Below the pieces are notes generated by a model. The model saw only the letters and a program-made list of their open reading frames with translations, was not told where the DNA came from and made no database searches. Made by a program: the position numbers and the translations under genes. Shown in pieces: positions 46,549-56,114 of a stretch of DNA of 64,000 nucleotides (position 1 is the first letter of the stretch; each line of letters begins with the position of its first letter). The stretch covers positions 5,780,654 to 5,844,653 of the forward strand of contig NZ_CP029343.1 of NCBI RefSeq assembly GCF_003143515.1, written 5' to 3'. This DNA is from Massilia oculi (GTDB lineage Bacteria > Pseudomonadota > Gammaproteobacteria > Burkholderiales > Burkholderiaceae_D).

Positions 46549-46893
46549 TTAGGCACTCAGCGTGTGATGCTGAATCAATCCAATCGCTGAGACTTGCATA
46601 TTCAAGCGATCGGTATAGGCAGTCACTATCTTATTTCGCACCTGAAGCGTCTCCTGAAAGACAATACTCGATTTTTGCATCGCTATTATGATGTCCGCTA
46701 AGCTGATCGAGTTGTCATCTGGTGTAAAAAGCCGCCCTAGCACCCGCACCTCTACAGAATGGTCGCTTGCTGCCAGAAATGTCTTTTTCAAAGTCTGCGC
46801 GACTTCACTCTTGACTGCTGGCTTGCTGCCGAGCGCAGCTACAGAATTTACGATTTCTTGCGATAATACTGGCTTACTCGGCCCCGCCTCCAT
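46549..46893 (-). CDS. FliE-like orphan protein
   Basis: A 114-residue protein. Its second half (DDNSISLADIIIAMQKSS, IVFQETLQVRNKIVTAYTDRLNMQV) matches the conserved C-terminus of FliE, the flagellar hook-basal body junction protein, where the typical text is [38 protein letters not shown]. The first half is not similar to anything I know, and a 13-residue tail (SAIGLIQHHTLSA) follows the usual end of FliE. No other flagellar or type III secretion gene is near. A stop codon lies in frame just upstream of ATG 46893. It could be a relic or an export-system adaptor; I cannot decide. Confidence 0.5.
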   Translation of the reverse strand: MEAGPSKPVLSQEIVNSVAALGSKPAVKSEVAQTLKKTFLAASDHSVEVRVLGRLFTPDDNSISLADIIIAMQKSSIVFQETLQVRNKIVTAYTDRLNMQVSAIGLIQHHTLSA

Positions 46894-47460
46894 TTGCTCC
46901 CAGACAGCCTGAATTTGCTTCCGCCTAGACTATCAATACGGCTAATCGTCATAGGCACGCCACGTTTTAAAAAAGCCTTTACCCTTAGAGAGGATATGAG
47001 CTTGCTTTCGAAATTTTGGATATTCTAATGGTTATCTTGCTAAGCGTTCGTTAAATTCATGTCAAACTCGCGCGTCGCGCACCGTGGGACAATTTCAAGC
47101 ACTTCGTTCACATGTTTTTAAATTGGGTGAAACCCGACGACCCAAGTATCATTCTGTAGGAGGTTTGGCTAAGGAACAAGATTAACGTTGGAATGGAAGA
47201 GCGATCCTCAGCTCTTTTGATATTTAATCAAACCGAAGTTTGGCTTCCTAGCGGTTAAGCCTGCGATTGGCGTAAAATGCGCTCTCCCCTTGCGCTGAAT
47301 GCCCATTTTTAGCTACAGTCTTAGTTGCTTTCAGGTAATCGATAGACAAGGTCATAATTAAGTTGATATGTCTGTGAATGAAATGCTTTATTACAAAAAA
47401 ATCGAAGGAAAAACCCCAGATCAATCCCGACATACTAGCTCTTCTGCTAGGAAAACTACG
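46894..47460. other. AT-rich region without recognisable genes
   Basis: Only short, unconvincing reading frames. A weak hairpin (AAGAGC, 8-base loop, GCTCTTTT) at 47197-47218 could terminate a plus-strand transcript. I see no repeat or IS end in it. Confidence 0.35.
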
Positions 47461-48045
47461 TTAATAGTTTGCTGGATAAAGCTCTCGTTCGATCAGCTCG
47501 ATCAAAATATGAATAATCTTGATGTGCATTTCCTGAACCCGATCAGCAAACGCCCTAGAAGGACAACTGATACAGACGTCACATAGGTCCTCCAGGGGCG
47601 AACCAGCCGCCCCAGTCAACGCGATGACCTGCATGCCGAGTTTACGAGCCATCTGCGCTGCTAATAGAATCGACGGACTTTTCCCGCTAGTGCTGATCGC
47701 AAGCAGGACATCGCCGCGACGGCCGTGGGATTCGATGTACCGGCTGAACACATGTTCGTACCCGTAGTCGTTCGCTACGCACGTGATGTGAGTGGGGTCG
47801 CTGATTGCAGTTGCGGCAATTCCCGGGCGGTCGCGCCGGAACCGCCCTGTCAGCTCTTCCGCGAAATGCATTGCGTCGCACATTGATCCGCCATTACCGC
47901 ACGAAAAAGCCCTGCCGGTGCTACGAAAAGCGGTCACTAAGAGATGAACCGCGTCAGCAACACTCTGGAGCTTGCTTTGATCATTTACAAACTGATCAAG
48001 CACCTGCTGCGCTTCGGTCAAGCCATTTTTGATATGTCCAATCAT
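47461..48045 (-). CDS. gmhA: Phosphoheptose isomerase GmhA
   Basis: A 194-residue SIS-domain enzyme. It converts sedoheptulose 7-phosphate to D-glycero-D-manno-heptose 7-phosphate for lipopolysaccharide core. Marks are AFSCGNGGSMCDAMHFAEELTGRF, AISDPTHITCVANDYGYEHVFSRYIESHG, DVLLAISTSGKSPSILLAA and the C-terminal ADRVQEMHIKIIHILIELIER, close to E. coli GmhA (192 residues). ATG 48045 is chosen because it gives this normal length. It lies in an island with eptA and dgkA, suggesting an envelope-modification theme; the core heptose pathway would normally be encoded elsewhere, so it may be an extra copy. Confidence 0.85.
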   Translation of the reverse strand: MIGHIKNGLTEAQQVLDQFVNDQSKLQSVADAVHLLVTAFRSTGRAFSCGNGGSMCDAMHFAEELTGRFRRDRPGIAATAISDPTHITCVANDYGYEHVFSRYIESHGRRGDVLLAISTSGKSPSILLAAQMARKLGMQVIALTGAAGSPLEDLCDVCISCPSRAFADRVQEMHIKIIHILIELIERELYPANY

Positions 48046-48061
48046 ATAATTTCCTATACAG

Positions 48062-48987
48062 TCAATGACTTGTGCGTGACTCGAAACTGTGTGTTCCTGT
48101 CGCCTGTTCACATGGTGTATGCTCAACCTGGACGGTTGAATGGTTAATGTCGAATTTGTCCTCAAGAGCGCGACGTACCCTGGCCAACAGGGTACCGTCG
48201 TCAGCTTGGTCGGGATCGCGTACAACGTGCACCGTCAAGCTCACCTTGCCGCTCGTGATGGCCCACACGTGCAGGTCGTGGATGGTAGCGACGCCCGGGA
48301 CGGCCAAAATGGTTTTCTCCACGTCAGCAAGGACGATTTCCTCAGGCACGCCCTCAAGCAATACATTCAAGCTTGCTTTTAATAGCACCCAAGTACGTGG
48401 CAGTACCCATAGGCCAATTACCACTGCAATCACAGAATCGATCCAAGCATCCCCGGTCCAGCGAATTACAAGCGCTCCGATGATCACACCGATCGATCCC
48501 AGCATGTCACTCCACACCTCAAGATAAGCGCCTTTCACATTCAGGCTCGAGTCCTTGCCGGCTGCAAGGAGCCGCATGCTAACCAAGTTGATGACCAGGC
48601 CAAGTACTGCCACGATCAACATGGCCCGGAGGCGATTTCGGGAGGATCCTGCAGACGCTTCCACGCTTCCAACAAGATGTACATGGCAACCATGAACAGC
48701 AGGATTGCGTTCATGGCAGCCGCCAGGATTTCAAAACGGTAGTAGCCAAAGCTGCGCTGCTTATCGGCCGGCCGGCGACCGATTTGAATCGCCGCCAACG
48801 ATATCGCCAGTGCAGCGGCATCCGTGAACATGTGCGCGGCGTCAGAGATTAACGCCAAGCTATTGGTCATGATACCAGCGATGAGCTCAGCGACCAGGAA
48901 CGTTGACGTCAGGCCAAGCGCGATCCACAAGGGACGCGTGTTTTGCGCGGGTGAAATGGCTTGGGAGTGTGAATGACTCGAACCCAT
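48062..48987 (-). pseudogene. czcD: CDF cation efflux transporter (CzcD type), one-base frameshift
   Basis: Pieces 48616-48987 and 48062 to about 48625 join into a 308-residue CDF protein with six helices. It has a His-bearing N-terminus (MGSSHSHSQ), the metal-site helix SLALISDAAHMFTDAAALAISL (H-D pair), FRFEILAA-like text SFGYYRFEILAAAMNAILL, and helix 5 YLEVWSDMLGSIGVIIGALVI with the second D. The C-terminal cytoplasmic domain follows (IHDLHVWAITSGKVSLTVHVV). In the sequence given, GCC TCC GGG CCA TGT TGA stops the first part at 48616. One additional base near 48624 restores the frame. CzcD exports Zn, Cd or Co from the cytoplasm. Confidence 0.82.
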
Positions 48988-49099
48988 AGTGTCTCCTCTA
49001 TTCGTTATATCGTTAGTTTCAAGATCGAGGCCGGCGTCGGGCCTCGACAGTCCGGCATCAATACGATCCGATCAAAATCTGTGCATGCCGAGCTGTTCT

Positions 49100-49681
49100 C
49101 TAATCGAACAACCGACTCAGTTGCACTACCTGCGGTGCCAGCACAGCCAACACCATTATCACCATCAGGCCAATACCTACGATGCCGTCGGCATTTTGGA
49201 ATCCTGCTGCAATCGCCGCGGCAATGAGCAACGGGGCCGCAAATGGAAGTGCTACGGTAGTGGCCCCGGCCAAGGCGATCGCACCCTTGTGTCCGGTGCG
49301 ATACCAGTGATAAAGCCCACGTATAAGACCGACCACAAATGCGCATGATGCGCCCGGCAACAACTCACGTGGCGCCAGGTTTGGCGCGTGATTCAAGGCA
49401 TGCACTGCGCTGCCAGCAAGAAATGGGGTGAGTGACAGCAGGACGCTGGCAACAACAAGGCGCAGTGTAGCGCTTTGCCCTAGCCCGCCCCTTTTGTGCC
49501 CGTCCTCTTCAAAATTCCCGCCGTACAGCATTACAACGGCAAGCTGATACGACGCGCCTGCGGCCAAAGAGACGCTCTCCCAACAGAAAGCGCCGTACGT
49601 AGTCCAGATGACCGCCAGAATGCTCGCTCCCAGAACTACATGCGAGACGACGGTATCGAGACCGCCGGATGTCACGCGCAT
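49100..49681 (-). CDS. Membrane protein of unknown function in the czc cluster
   Basis: About 193 residues with six likely helices (VVSHVVLGASILAVIWTTYG, QLAVVMLYGG, LRLVVASVLLSLTPFLAGSAV, FVVGLIRGLYHWY, IALAGATTVALPFAAPLLIAAAIAAGF and VGIGLMVIMVLAVLAPQVVQL). I do not recognise a family. It lies between czcA and czcD on the same strand. A start at ATG 49681 places the first helix near the N-terminus; a longer start at 49726 is possible. A role in metal transport is suggested only by position. Confidence 0.5.
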   Translation of the reverse strand: MRVTSGGLDTVVSHVVLGASILAVIWTTYGAFCWESVSLAAGASYQLAVVMLYGGNFEEDGHKRGGLGQSATLRLVVASVLLSLTPFLAGSAVHALNHAPNLAPRELLPGASCAFVVGLIRGLYHWYRTGHKGAIALAGATTVALPFAAPLLIAAAIAAGFQNADGIVGIGLMVIMVLAVLAPQVVQLSRLFD

Positions 49682-49841
49682 AATAGAAACCTCCCAAACG
49701 CGGCAGAGCGATGCGCCCCACTTCAATCAAGTGCGACCTAACAGCGCAGAAAGCCTGTCAAGATCGACGTCGATCGTCAACCTGGCCTCTGCGGGACGGC
49801 GCGTTGACTGCACCGCCCCGGCGCATCTTCCGCGCAACCGT

Positions 49842-52800
49842 TCACACCGGGGTCACTACACGACTTTCACGCAAAGGGCCTTCGGGATCCTTTCGGTGTG
49901 CCATGCGATAAAGGAGCGGCAGTACCAGCAGGGTAAGTGCCGTCGAGGACAAAATGCCGCCAATCACCACCGTGGCCAGCGGACGCTGAACTTCGGCGCC
50001 AGTACCGGTGGCAATCGCCATCGGCACAAACCCGAGCGACGCCACCAGTGCCGTCATCAGTACCGGGCGCAGGCGCGTAAGTGCTCCATGCGTTATGGCT
50101 TCATCGAGCGACATGCCGTCTTCACGCAGCGACCGGATGAAGGAGATCATTACCAGCCCGTTCAGCACAGCTACCCCTGACAAGGCAATGAAGCCGATCG
50201 CTGCCGTAATAGACAGAGGAATGTCTCGCAGTGCCAACGCCGCAATGCCACCGGTCAAGGCAAAAGGAATGCCAGTAAACACCAGCAGTCCATCTTTCAC
50301 GTTCCGGAACATCATGAAAAGCAGTATGAACACCAGCAACAGTGCGAGAGGCACGACGATCTGTAAGCGCTGGGTAGCCGATTGCAGTTGCTCGAACGTA
50401 CCGCCCCACGTGGTCCAGTAACCAGCCGGGATGCGAACGCTCTTGGCCAGCGCCTCCTCTGCTTCCGGCACGAAGCTGCCGATATCGCGCCCGCGTACGT
50501 TGGCACTGATCACGATCCGTCGCTTGCCGTCTTCTCGGCTGATTTGGTTAGGGCCAGGCGCAATGTCGAGTGTGGCCAACTCGCCTAAAGGAATGAAGTT
50601 CGTAGCGTTCTCGCTGCCGGCGGCGCCAGGGCCCGAGCGCGCCGGCAAGGCGATCGGAAGCCGACGTAGCGCCTCAAGGTCAGTTCGCTGTACCTCCGGC
50701 AGCCGCACAACGATCGCAAAGCGGCGATCGCCTTCGAACATGGTACCGACCTCGCCGCCACCGGTTGCCGCCGAGATGGTTGCCTGAACGTCAGTGATGT
50801 TCAGGCCGTAGCGCGCTGTCTTGTCACGGTCGATATTGACCGTCAGCATCGGCAAGCCGGTAGTCTGCTCTACTTTCACCTCAGCCGCGCCGGGCACTCG
50901 CTGCAGTACTGCGGCAATCTGGGCGCCAGTCGATGCCAGCACGTCCATATCGTCCCCATACAGCTTTACAGCCACGTCGCTGCGTACTCCCGATATCAGT
51001 TCGTTAAAGCGCAGCTGGATAGGTTGCGAGAACTCATACGCGTTACCGGTATATTTTTCCGCCTCTTCCTGGATCGCTTCAACCAGCTCAGAGTGGCTGC
51101 GCTTGGGCTTCGGCCAGTCCGACTCCGGTTTGAGCATGATGTAGCCATCAGAAATATTTTGCGGCATGGGGTCAGATGCGATCTCGGCTGTCCCGGTACG
51201 AGCAAAGACACGTTCAATCTCAGGGAATCTCGCTTTCAGACCGACTTCCAGCTTCTTTTGCATGTCCACAGACTGAGTCAGGCTAGTCGCTGGAATGCGT
51301 AGAGCCTGAATCGCAATATCCCCCTCATTCAGGTTTGGAATAAATTCGCTGCCCAGGCGCGTTGCCAGAAGCCCTGAGAGCACCACGATCACGATTGAGG
51401 CGGTCAGTACGATCGGCCCATTACGCAGCACGACACGCAGCGCCGGTTCATACGCGTTGCGCGCCATCGTCATCAAACGATTTTCTTTTTCCGCCACACG
51501 TTTGCCTATGAACAAGGCCACCGCTGCAGGTACAAAAGTGATCGACAGGATCATGGCACCCAGCAGTGCAATCACGACAGCAAAAGCCATCGGATGGAAC
51601 ATCTTGCCCTCTACGCCGCTCAGCGCGAAGATCGGGAGGTACACCACCATGATGATCAATTGACCGAACAAGAGCGGTCGGCGCGCCTCTTTAGCGGCAG
51701 CAAACACTTCCCGAAAACGCTCCTCTAAAGTCAGCTCACGCTTGTTCTGTTCCTGCGCATGCGCCAGGCGCCGAACACAATTTTCGACGATCACGACAGC
51801 GCCGTCGATGATGATGCCGAAGTCGAGCGCGCCCAAGCTCATCAGGTTCGCACTGACGCGATAAGTAACCATCCCCGTGAATGTGAAGAGCATGGACAAA
51901 GGGATAACCATCGCAGTGATAATCGCCGCGCGAATGTTGCCCAAGAACAGGAACAAGATCACGACGACTAGAATTGCGCCCTCAAGTAAGTTCTTGCGCA
52001 CTGTAGAAATTGCTTTGTCGACCAGCACAGTGCGGTCATACACAGGAACGGCTTTCACACCGGCGGGCAAGGTTTTGTTGATCTCGACCATCTTTTCAGC
52101 GACCAGTTGAGAGACCTGCCGACTGTTCTCACCGATGAGCATGAATACGGTACCGAGCACGACTTCGACACCATTGTCGGTCGCGGCGCCCGTGCGCAAT
52201 TCACGACCAACAGCGACGTCGGCGACATCGCGAATACGCACCGCGACCCCATCCTCGTTCTTCAAGACGGTGTTTCGAATATCGTCGATGGTGCGTACCT
52301 GGCCGGGCGCGCGGATCAGGAGCTGCTCGCCCGATCGCTCGATGTAACCTGCGCCCGTATTGTCGTTGTTGCTCTCAACCGCTGTGGCGACATCAGCCAG
52401 AGTGACCCCATAAGAGCTGAGGCGGTTCGGATCGGGGGTGATATGGTATTCCTTGGCGTAGCCACCGATCGAATTGATTTCGGTAACGCCTGGTACCTGA
52501 CGCAGTTGCGGCTTGATGATCCAGTCCTGTACTTCGCGCAGGTCCGTCGGGGTATAGGGTGTGCCGTCAGGCTTTTTTGCCCCTGCTTCGGTCTCAACCG
52601 TCCATAAGTAGATTTCGCCCAAGCCGGTAGAAATTGGCCCCATCACCGGCGTCGCACCTTCCGGCAGTCCTTCGCGCGCTTCTTGCAGTCGTTGGTTGAC
52701 CAGCTGACGCGCGAAATAGATGTCAGTGCCGTCGTTGAAGATGACGGTCACCTGCGACAGCCCGTAACGCGACAGTGAGCGTGTTTGCTGTAATCCAGGC

Positions 52801-53027
52801 AGGCCGGCCATCACAGTCTCGACAGGATATGTAATGCGCTGCTCGACCTCGAGCGGCGAGTAGCCTGGCGCCGATGTATTGATCTGGACCTGCACATTGG
52901 TGATGTCGGGTACTGCGTCAATCGGCAGGCGCTGATAATTGTAGACGCCGATCGCCGCCATGGCGAAGACCAGGCCCATGACGAGCCAACGGCTGTCAAT
53001 GGCAAAACGTATGATGCGTTCAAACAT
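49842..53027 (-). CDS. czcA: Heavy-metal RND efflux pump, inner-membrane subunit CzcA
   Basis: A 1061-residue RND transporter with twelve helices and two large periplasmic loops. The N-terminus (SRWLVMGLVFAMAAIGVYNYQRLPIDAVPDITNVQVQINT) and the helix-4 proton-relay motif DFGIIIDGAVVIVENCVRRL mark the heavy-metal HME branch (CzcA/CusA). It forms the proton-driven core of a tripartite pump with CzcB and CzcC, exporting Zn, Co or Cd from the periplasm and cytoplasm through the outer membrane. It starts 11 bases after czcB. The reading frame is intact. Confidence 0.95.
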   Translation of the reverse strand: MFERIIRFAIDSRWLVMGLVFAMAAIGVYNYQRLPIDAVPDITNVQVQINTSAPGYSPLEVEQRITYPVETVMAGLPGLQQTRSLSRYGLSQVTVIFNDGTDIYFARQLVNQRLQEAREGLPEGATPVMGPISTGLGEIYLWTVETEAGAKKPDGTPYTPTDLREVQDWIIKPQLRQVPGVTEINSIGGYAKEYHITPDPNRLSSYGVTLADVATAVESNNDNTGAGYIERSGEQLLIRAPGQVRTIDDIRNTVLKNEDGVAVRIRDVADVAVGRELRTGAATDNGVEVVLGTVFMLIGENSRQVSQLVAEKMVEINKTLPAGVKAVPVYDRTVLVDKAISTVRKNLLEGAILVVVILFLFLGNIRAAIITAMVIPLSMLFTFTGMVTYRVSANLMSLGALDFGIIIDGAVVIVENCVRRLAHAQEQNKRELTLEERFREVFAAAKEARRPLLFGQLIIMVVYLPIFALSGVEGKMFHPMAFAVVIALLGAMILSITFVPAAVALFIGKRVAEKENRLMTMARNAYEPALRVVLRNGPIVLTASIVIVVLSGLLATRLGSEFIPNLNEGDIAIQALRIPATSLTQSVDMQKKLEVGLKARFPEIERVFARTGTAEIASDPMPQNISDGYIMLKPESDWPKPKRSHSELVEAIQEEAEKYTGNAYEFSQPIQLRFNELISGVRSDVAVKLYGDDMDVLASTGAQIAAVLQRVPGAAEVKVEQTTGLPMLTVNIDRDKTARYGLNITDVQATISAATGGGEVGTMFEGDRRFAIVVRLPEVQRTDLEALRRLPIALPARSGPGAAGSENATNFIPLGELATLDIAPGPNQISREDGKRRIVISANVRGRDIGSFVPEAEEALAKSVRIPAGYWTTWGGTFEQLQSATQRLQIVVPLALLLVFILLFMMFRNVKDGLLVFTGIPFALTGGIAALALRDIPLSITAAIGFIALSGVAVLNGLVMISFIRSLREDGMSLDEAITHGALTRLRPVLMTALVASLGFVPMAIATGTGAEVQRPLATVVIGGILSSTALTLLVLPLLYRMAHRKDPEGPLRESRVVTPV

Positions 53028-53038
53028 GGAATCCCCTT

Positions 53039-54289
53039 TTAATGGCCGTGCTCGGCGCTACCCTTGCCGAGTTCGGCCTTGAGCACGAAGCTTCCGCCGT
53101 TGACATAGCGCGTACCTGGGCGCAAGCCTTCGAGGATTTCGACTCCTTTGCCGTCGATGGTGCCGGTCACGACCGGCTGTGCGCGAAAGCCACCTTCGAC
53201 AGCGACGAAGACAACCGGCTTGTCTTCGACCGTCTGTATGGCGTTGACAGGGACAGCAACTGCGGCCTGTTTGGTTCCTTGCACCAGCATGACGTCGACG
53301 AATAGCCCTGGACGCCAAGCGCCGCCTGGGTTGGCGATGACCACGCGCGCAGTTGCAGTGCGCGTCTGTGCCCCGACCAACGAACCCACGTAGCTTACTT
53401 TACCAACCGCAGTCAGGTCTGAGCCAGTGGCTGTGACGGTCGCCGATGCGCCGCTGCGCACGCTCCCCAAATCTTTTGGCGTGACAGCGATGTCTACCCA
53501 GACCCGCGACAAGTCAGTCAGTACGAACACATTGGTGTTTTCCTGCACCGCTTCGCCCAAGGTGATGTGCTTCTCCACGACGACGGCGTCAAACGGTGCA
53601 CGCAATTCGTAACGGTTCAATGCGCCGCCTGCGACAGAAACTTCGAGCGCTGCCAGTTTTGAGCGAGCAGTCTGCAAGGCAAGCTCAGCTTCACGCAATG
53701 CCTGCTCCGCCTGTTGATAGTCCTGCTGGGCTGAAATGCGGTCCTGCCACAGTTTTTTCTCTCGCTCGTAGACGGTTTTTGCCATCCCAAGCCTGACCTG
53801 CGCGGCATTAGCAGCGCTTCGCAGGTCAGCCAGATCCGGGCTGGAGATCACAGCAAGCACTTGTCCCTTCTTGACTGTTTGCCCCAGCTGCGCGGGAACC
53901 GATTCGGCCACCCCGCTCAAGCGCGGCACCACATGCGCCGTCAGGTCGTCATTGACGCGAACTTCGCCGGGAAGTTTCACCATGTTATTGATCGTGGCCG
54001 GACCGGCAATTGAGGTCGTGATTCCCGCCTTCTCAGTCTGCGTGACCGACAGCTTGACCAACCCCTCGTCGTCATGCGTTTCTTCTGAGCCCTCTTCGCC
54101 GGCGGTGCGGCTTTCTTTCGCCCCTTCTGTTTTCTCGGTTTCGGCGTGACCATGGGCGTCTTCCCCTGCGCCGCCTTCGCCACCGTTCTTGTTCCAGAAC
54201 AGTATTGTCATGGCCAGGACGGCGCCAATGGCCAAGATCGCGGCGATGATCGGCAGACTTTTCTTTTGGTGATTGCTTAGTGATTTCAT
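53039..54289 (-). CDS. czcB: RND efflux membrane-fusion protein CzcB
   Basis: A 416-residue periplasmic adaptor with one N-terminal anchor (LPIIAAILAIGAVLAMTILFW). A His/Glu-rich segment (GEDAHGHAETEKTEGAKESR) follows, which may bind metal. The HlyD-type parts are VPRLSGVAESVPAQLGQTVKKGQVLAVISSPDL (lipoyl half), a helical hairpin (RLGMAKTVYEREKKLWQDRISAQQDYQQAEQALREAE) and RAPFDAVVVEKHITLGEAV. It bridges CzcA and CzcC. Its start overlaps the czcC stop (ATGA). Confidence 0.93.
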   Translation of the reverse strand: MKSLSNHQKKSLPIIAAILAIGAVLAMTILFWNKNGGEGGAGEDAHGHAETEKTEGAKESRTAGEEGSEETHDDEGLVKLSVTQTEKAGITTSIAGPATINNMVKLPGEVRVNDDLTAHVVPRLSGVAESVPAQLGQTVKKGQVLAVISSPDLADLRSAANAAQVRLGMAKTVYEREKKLWQDRISAQQDYQQAEQALREAELALQTARSKLAALEVSVAGGALNRYELRAPFDAVVVEKHITLGEAVQENTNVFVLTDLSRVWVDIAVTPKDLGSVRSGASATVTATGSDLTAVGKVSYVGSLVGAQTRTATARVVIANPGGAWRPGLFVDVMLVQGTKQAAVAVPVNAIQTVEDKPVVFVAVEGGFRAQPVVTGTIDGKGVEILEGLRPGTRYVNGGSFVLKAELGKGSAEHGH

Positions 54290-55599
54290 TGCATGTGTTC
54301 CTTGAAAATAGCTGTAGCATCAGGGCCAGCTGTGGGCGCGACACGTTCAATATCCGTGGCTGCCCGATAGCGCTCCGAGAGGCTGCGCAGGTAGAGCGTG
54401 CGCGCCTGAATCAATGCGCGTTGGGTGTCAAGCACGTCGAGGAACCCAAATTTGCCGAGCTCAAAACCGATCACCGCGGCGTCGTACGCCTGTTGTGCCG
54501 CCGGCACCATTTCAGTCTTTAGGCTATCGAGTTGTAACTGCGCGACTTCGGCACGTTGGCGTGCGTCGGCGAGTTCTTCGTACAGGCGTAGGCGTTCAGC
54601 TTCCAGTTCGTCGCGCGCTTGGTCCACGCGTCTAAGGGCAGCGAGCATGTTGCCTTGGTTACGATTAAACAAGGGCAGCGGCATGGACACGCCAAATACT
54701 GCTTCACTGCTCCCGCGCTCGCGATCACGCTGAGTTCCCACCGTGACTGATAAATCCGGTATCCGTGCTGAACGTTCTATGGTCACCTGCGCGTTTTGCC
54801 GACCCACTTGCGCCTCGGCTTGTCGCAATTGCGGCGATGCACTCATGCGTTGCTCGAGTTCTGCCATCGCAGGGATGGCGGCGAACTCGACGGCCGGCAT
54901 CTGCAACGGCTGTGCGACGGCATGCGAAATCCCCATCAGCGCAGCGAGCCGGCGCCGAGCTGATGCCAGGTCGGCCATCGCCTGAGTCAGTTCCATGCGC
55001 ACAGCCGACTCCGCCACGCTGGACCGGGTCTGCTCGACCGGCGATATCTTACCTGCAGTGACACGACGACTTGCGGCATTTGTCCCGCGCTGGGCAATCT
55101 CTAATGCTGCTTCGGCGAGAACAATGCGCTCCTGCGCAGTCAAGGCTTCCATATAGGCCGCCATGACGTCCGCGCGCAGCGTAGCGCGTCGAACATCTAG
55201 TGACCGGGCAGCTAATAACTGCTCCTGTTCGGCGGCAGCAACACGCGCCCCACGTTTGCCGCCAAGCTCGATAGTCTGGGTGATTTGTGCTGTCTCGACT
55301 CGGGAACGACGGTCGGTCCCTTCGGTCGACAGGGACAGCTCCGGATTGGGCAGAACACCGGCCTGGAGGCGGCCGCCCTCGGCGATCCCTATTGCGTGCG
55401 ATGCTGCGCGCAGACCGGGGTTATTAGCATACGCCGCGCGAATAGCTTGTTGGAGAGTCAATGGGAGCTGTACACCATTGGCAACGCCCGGCGTTATAGA
55501 TTGGTCGCGCAGTATTTCCGACTGCGCTGATTGAGCGTAAAGGGGAGCCGACTGCGCAAGCAGCAAGAGCGCCCCCAGGATCATAGATCTGGATTGCAT
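54286..55599 (-). CDS. czcC: Outer-membrane efflux channel CzcC (TolC family)
   Basis: About 437 residues with a signal peptide (MQSRSMILGALLLLAQSAPLYAQS). Typical TolC-family repeats include LQQAIRAAYANNPGLRAASHAIGIAEGGRLQAGVLPNPELSLSTEG and a second-half copy (PQLRQAEAQVGRQNAQVTIERSARIPDLSVTVG). It ends ALIQARTLYLRSLSERYRAATDIERV. ATG 55599 is used because the signal peptide follows directly. A broken paralogue lies at 58866-59707. Confidence 0.93.
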   Translation of the reverse strand: MQSRSMILGALLLLAQSAPLYAQSAQSEILRDQSITPGVANGVQLPLTLQQAIRAAYANNPGLRAASHAIGIAEGGRLQAGVLPNPELSLSTEGTDRRSRVETAQITQTIELGGKRGARVAAAEQEQLLAARSLDVRRATLRADVMAAYMEALTAQERIVLAEAALEIAQRGTNAASRRVTAGKISPVEQTRSSVAESAVRMELTQAMADLASARRRLAALMGISHAVAQPLQMPAVEFAAIPAMAELEQRMSASPQLRQAEAQVGRQNAQVTIERSARIPDLSVTVGTQRDRERGSSEAVFGVSMPLPLFNRNQGNMLAALRRVDQARDELEAERLRLYEELADARQRAEVAQLQLDSLKTEMVPAAQQAYDAAVIGFELGKFGFLDVLDTQRALIQARTLYLRSLSERYRAATDIERVAPTAGPDATAIFKEHMQ

Positions 55600-55722
55600 G
55601 GATAACTCCGAGGTGAAAGAATCGAAAGCTATCCGGCGACTGCGCATGCCCCGACCTGGCGCCAAAGCGCACGATCTGAAACATCGAGGATTACCTAGAA
55701 ATAAAAGGAATTGCCGCCGGAC

Positions 55723-56088
55723 TTAAATGGCGGCAGCCCACTGCGGGCGCTCAGGAGGAACCTGAGGAACTGAGGCGAATTTGACGTTAATACTGGTTGG
55801 TGCAACGCTTTCCGTAAGCAGATACTGCGTCACAGGTGCGGCCGCAGGAGCCAACACCGCATGAGCACAAGACGAACAATGCGAGTGCTGAGCAACCTTC
55901 TTGGTCGAGGCAGGCTTGCCATCATTGGCAGCTTCCGCGACCTGATCGTGGACATCGGCCTTGTGTTGGTGATGTCCGAGGTGCTGCGCCGCGCGCCCAG
56001 TCTCATGCATGCAATAGGCGCTGATCGCACTCCAGGTGAACTGGAATGCGAGCATCATCAGCAAGCAGGTGAGAAATCGGCGGGTCAT
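55723..56088 (-). CDS. czcI: CzcI-like exported His/Cys-rich protein (copy A)
   Basis: About 121 residues. A signal peptide or anchor (FLTCLLMMLAFQFTWSAISAYCMHETG) is followed by a His-rich stretch (AAQHLGHHQHKADVHDQ), then QHSHCSSCAHAVLAPAA and a Pro-rich tail (VPQVPPERPQW). CzcI of Cupriavidus is a small periplasmic protein that modulates czc expression; metal binding by the His/Cys stretches is inferred. It lies between czcC and cadA. Copy B at 59831 is clearly paralogous. Confidence 0.78.
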   Translation of the reverse strand: MTRRFLTCLLMMLAFQFTWSAISAYCMHETGRAAQHLGHHQHKADVHDQVAEAANDGKPASTKKVAQHSHCSSCAHAVLAPAAAPVTQYLLTESVAPTSINVKFASVPQVPPERPQWAAAI

Positions 56089-56114
56089 GGGGAACAGTAT
56101 ATCATCGTGCACTG

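Noticed and set aside
47248..47586. Short open frames on both strands in the AT-rich gap
   Set aside because: They overlap each other, lack ribosome sites and show no protein-like composition.
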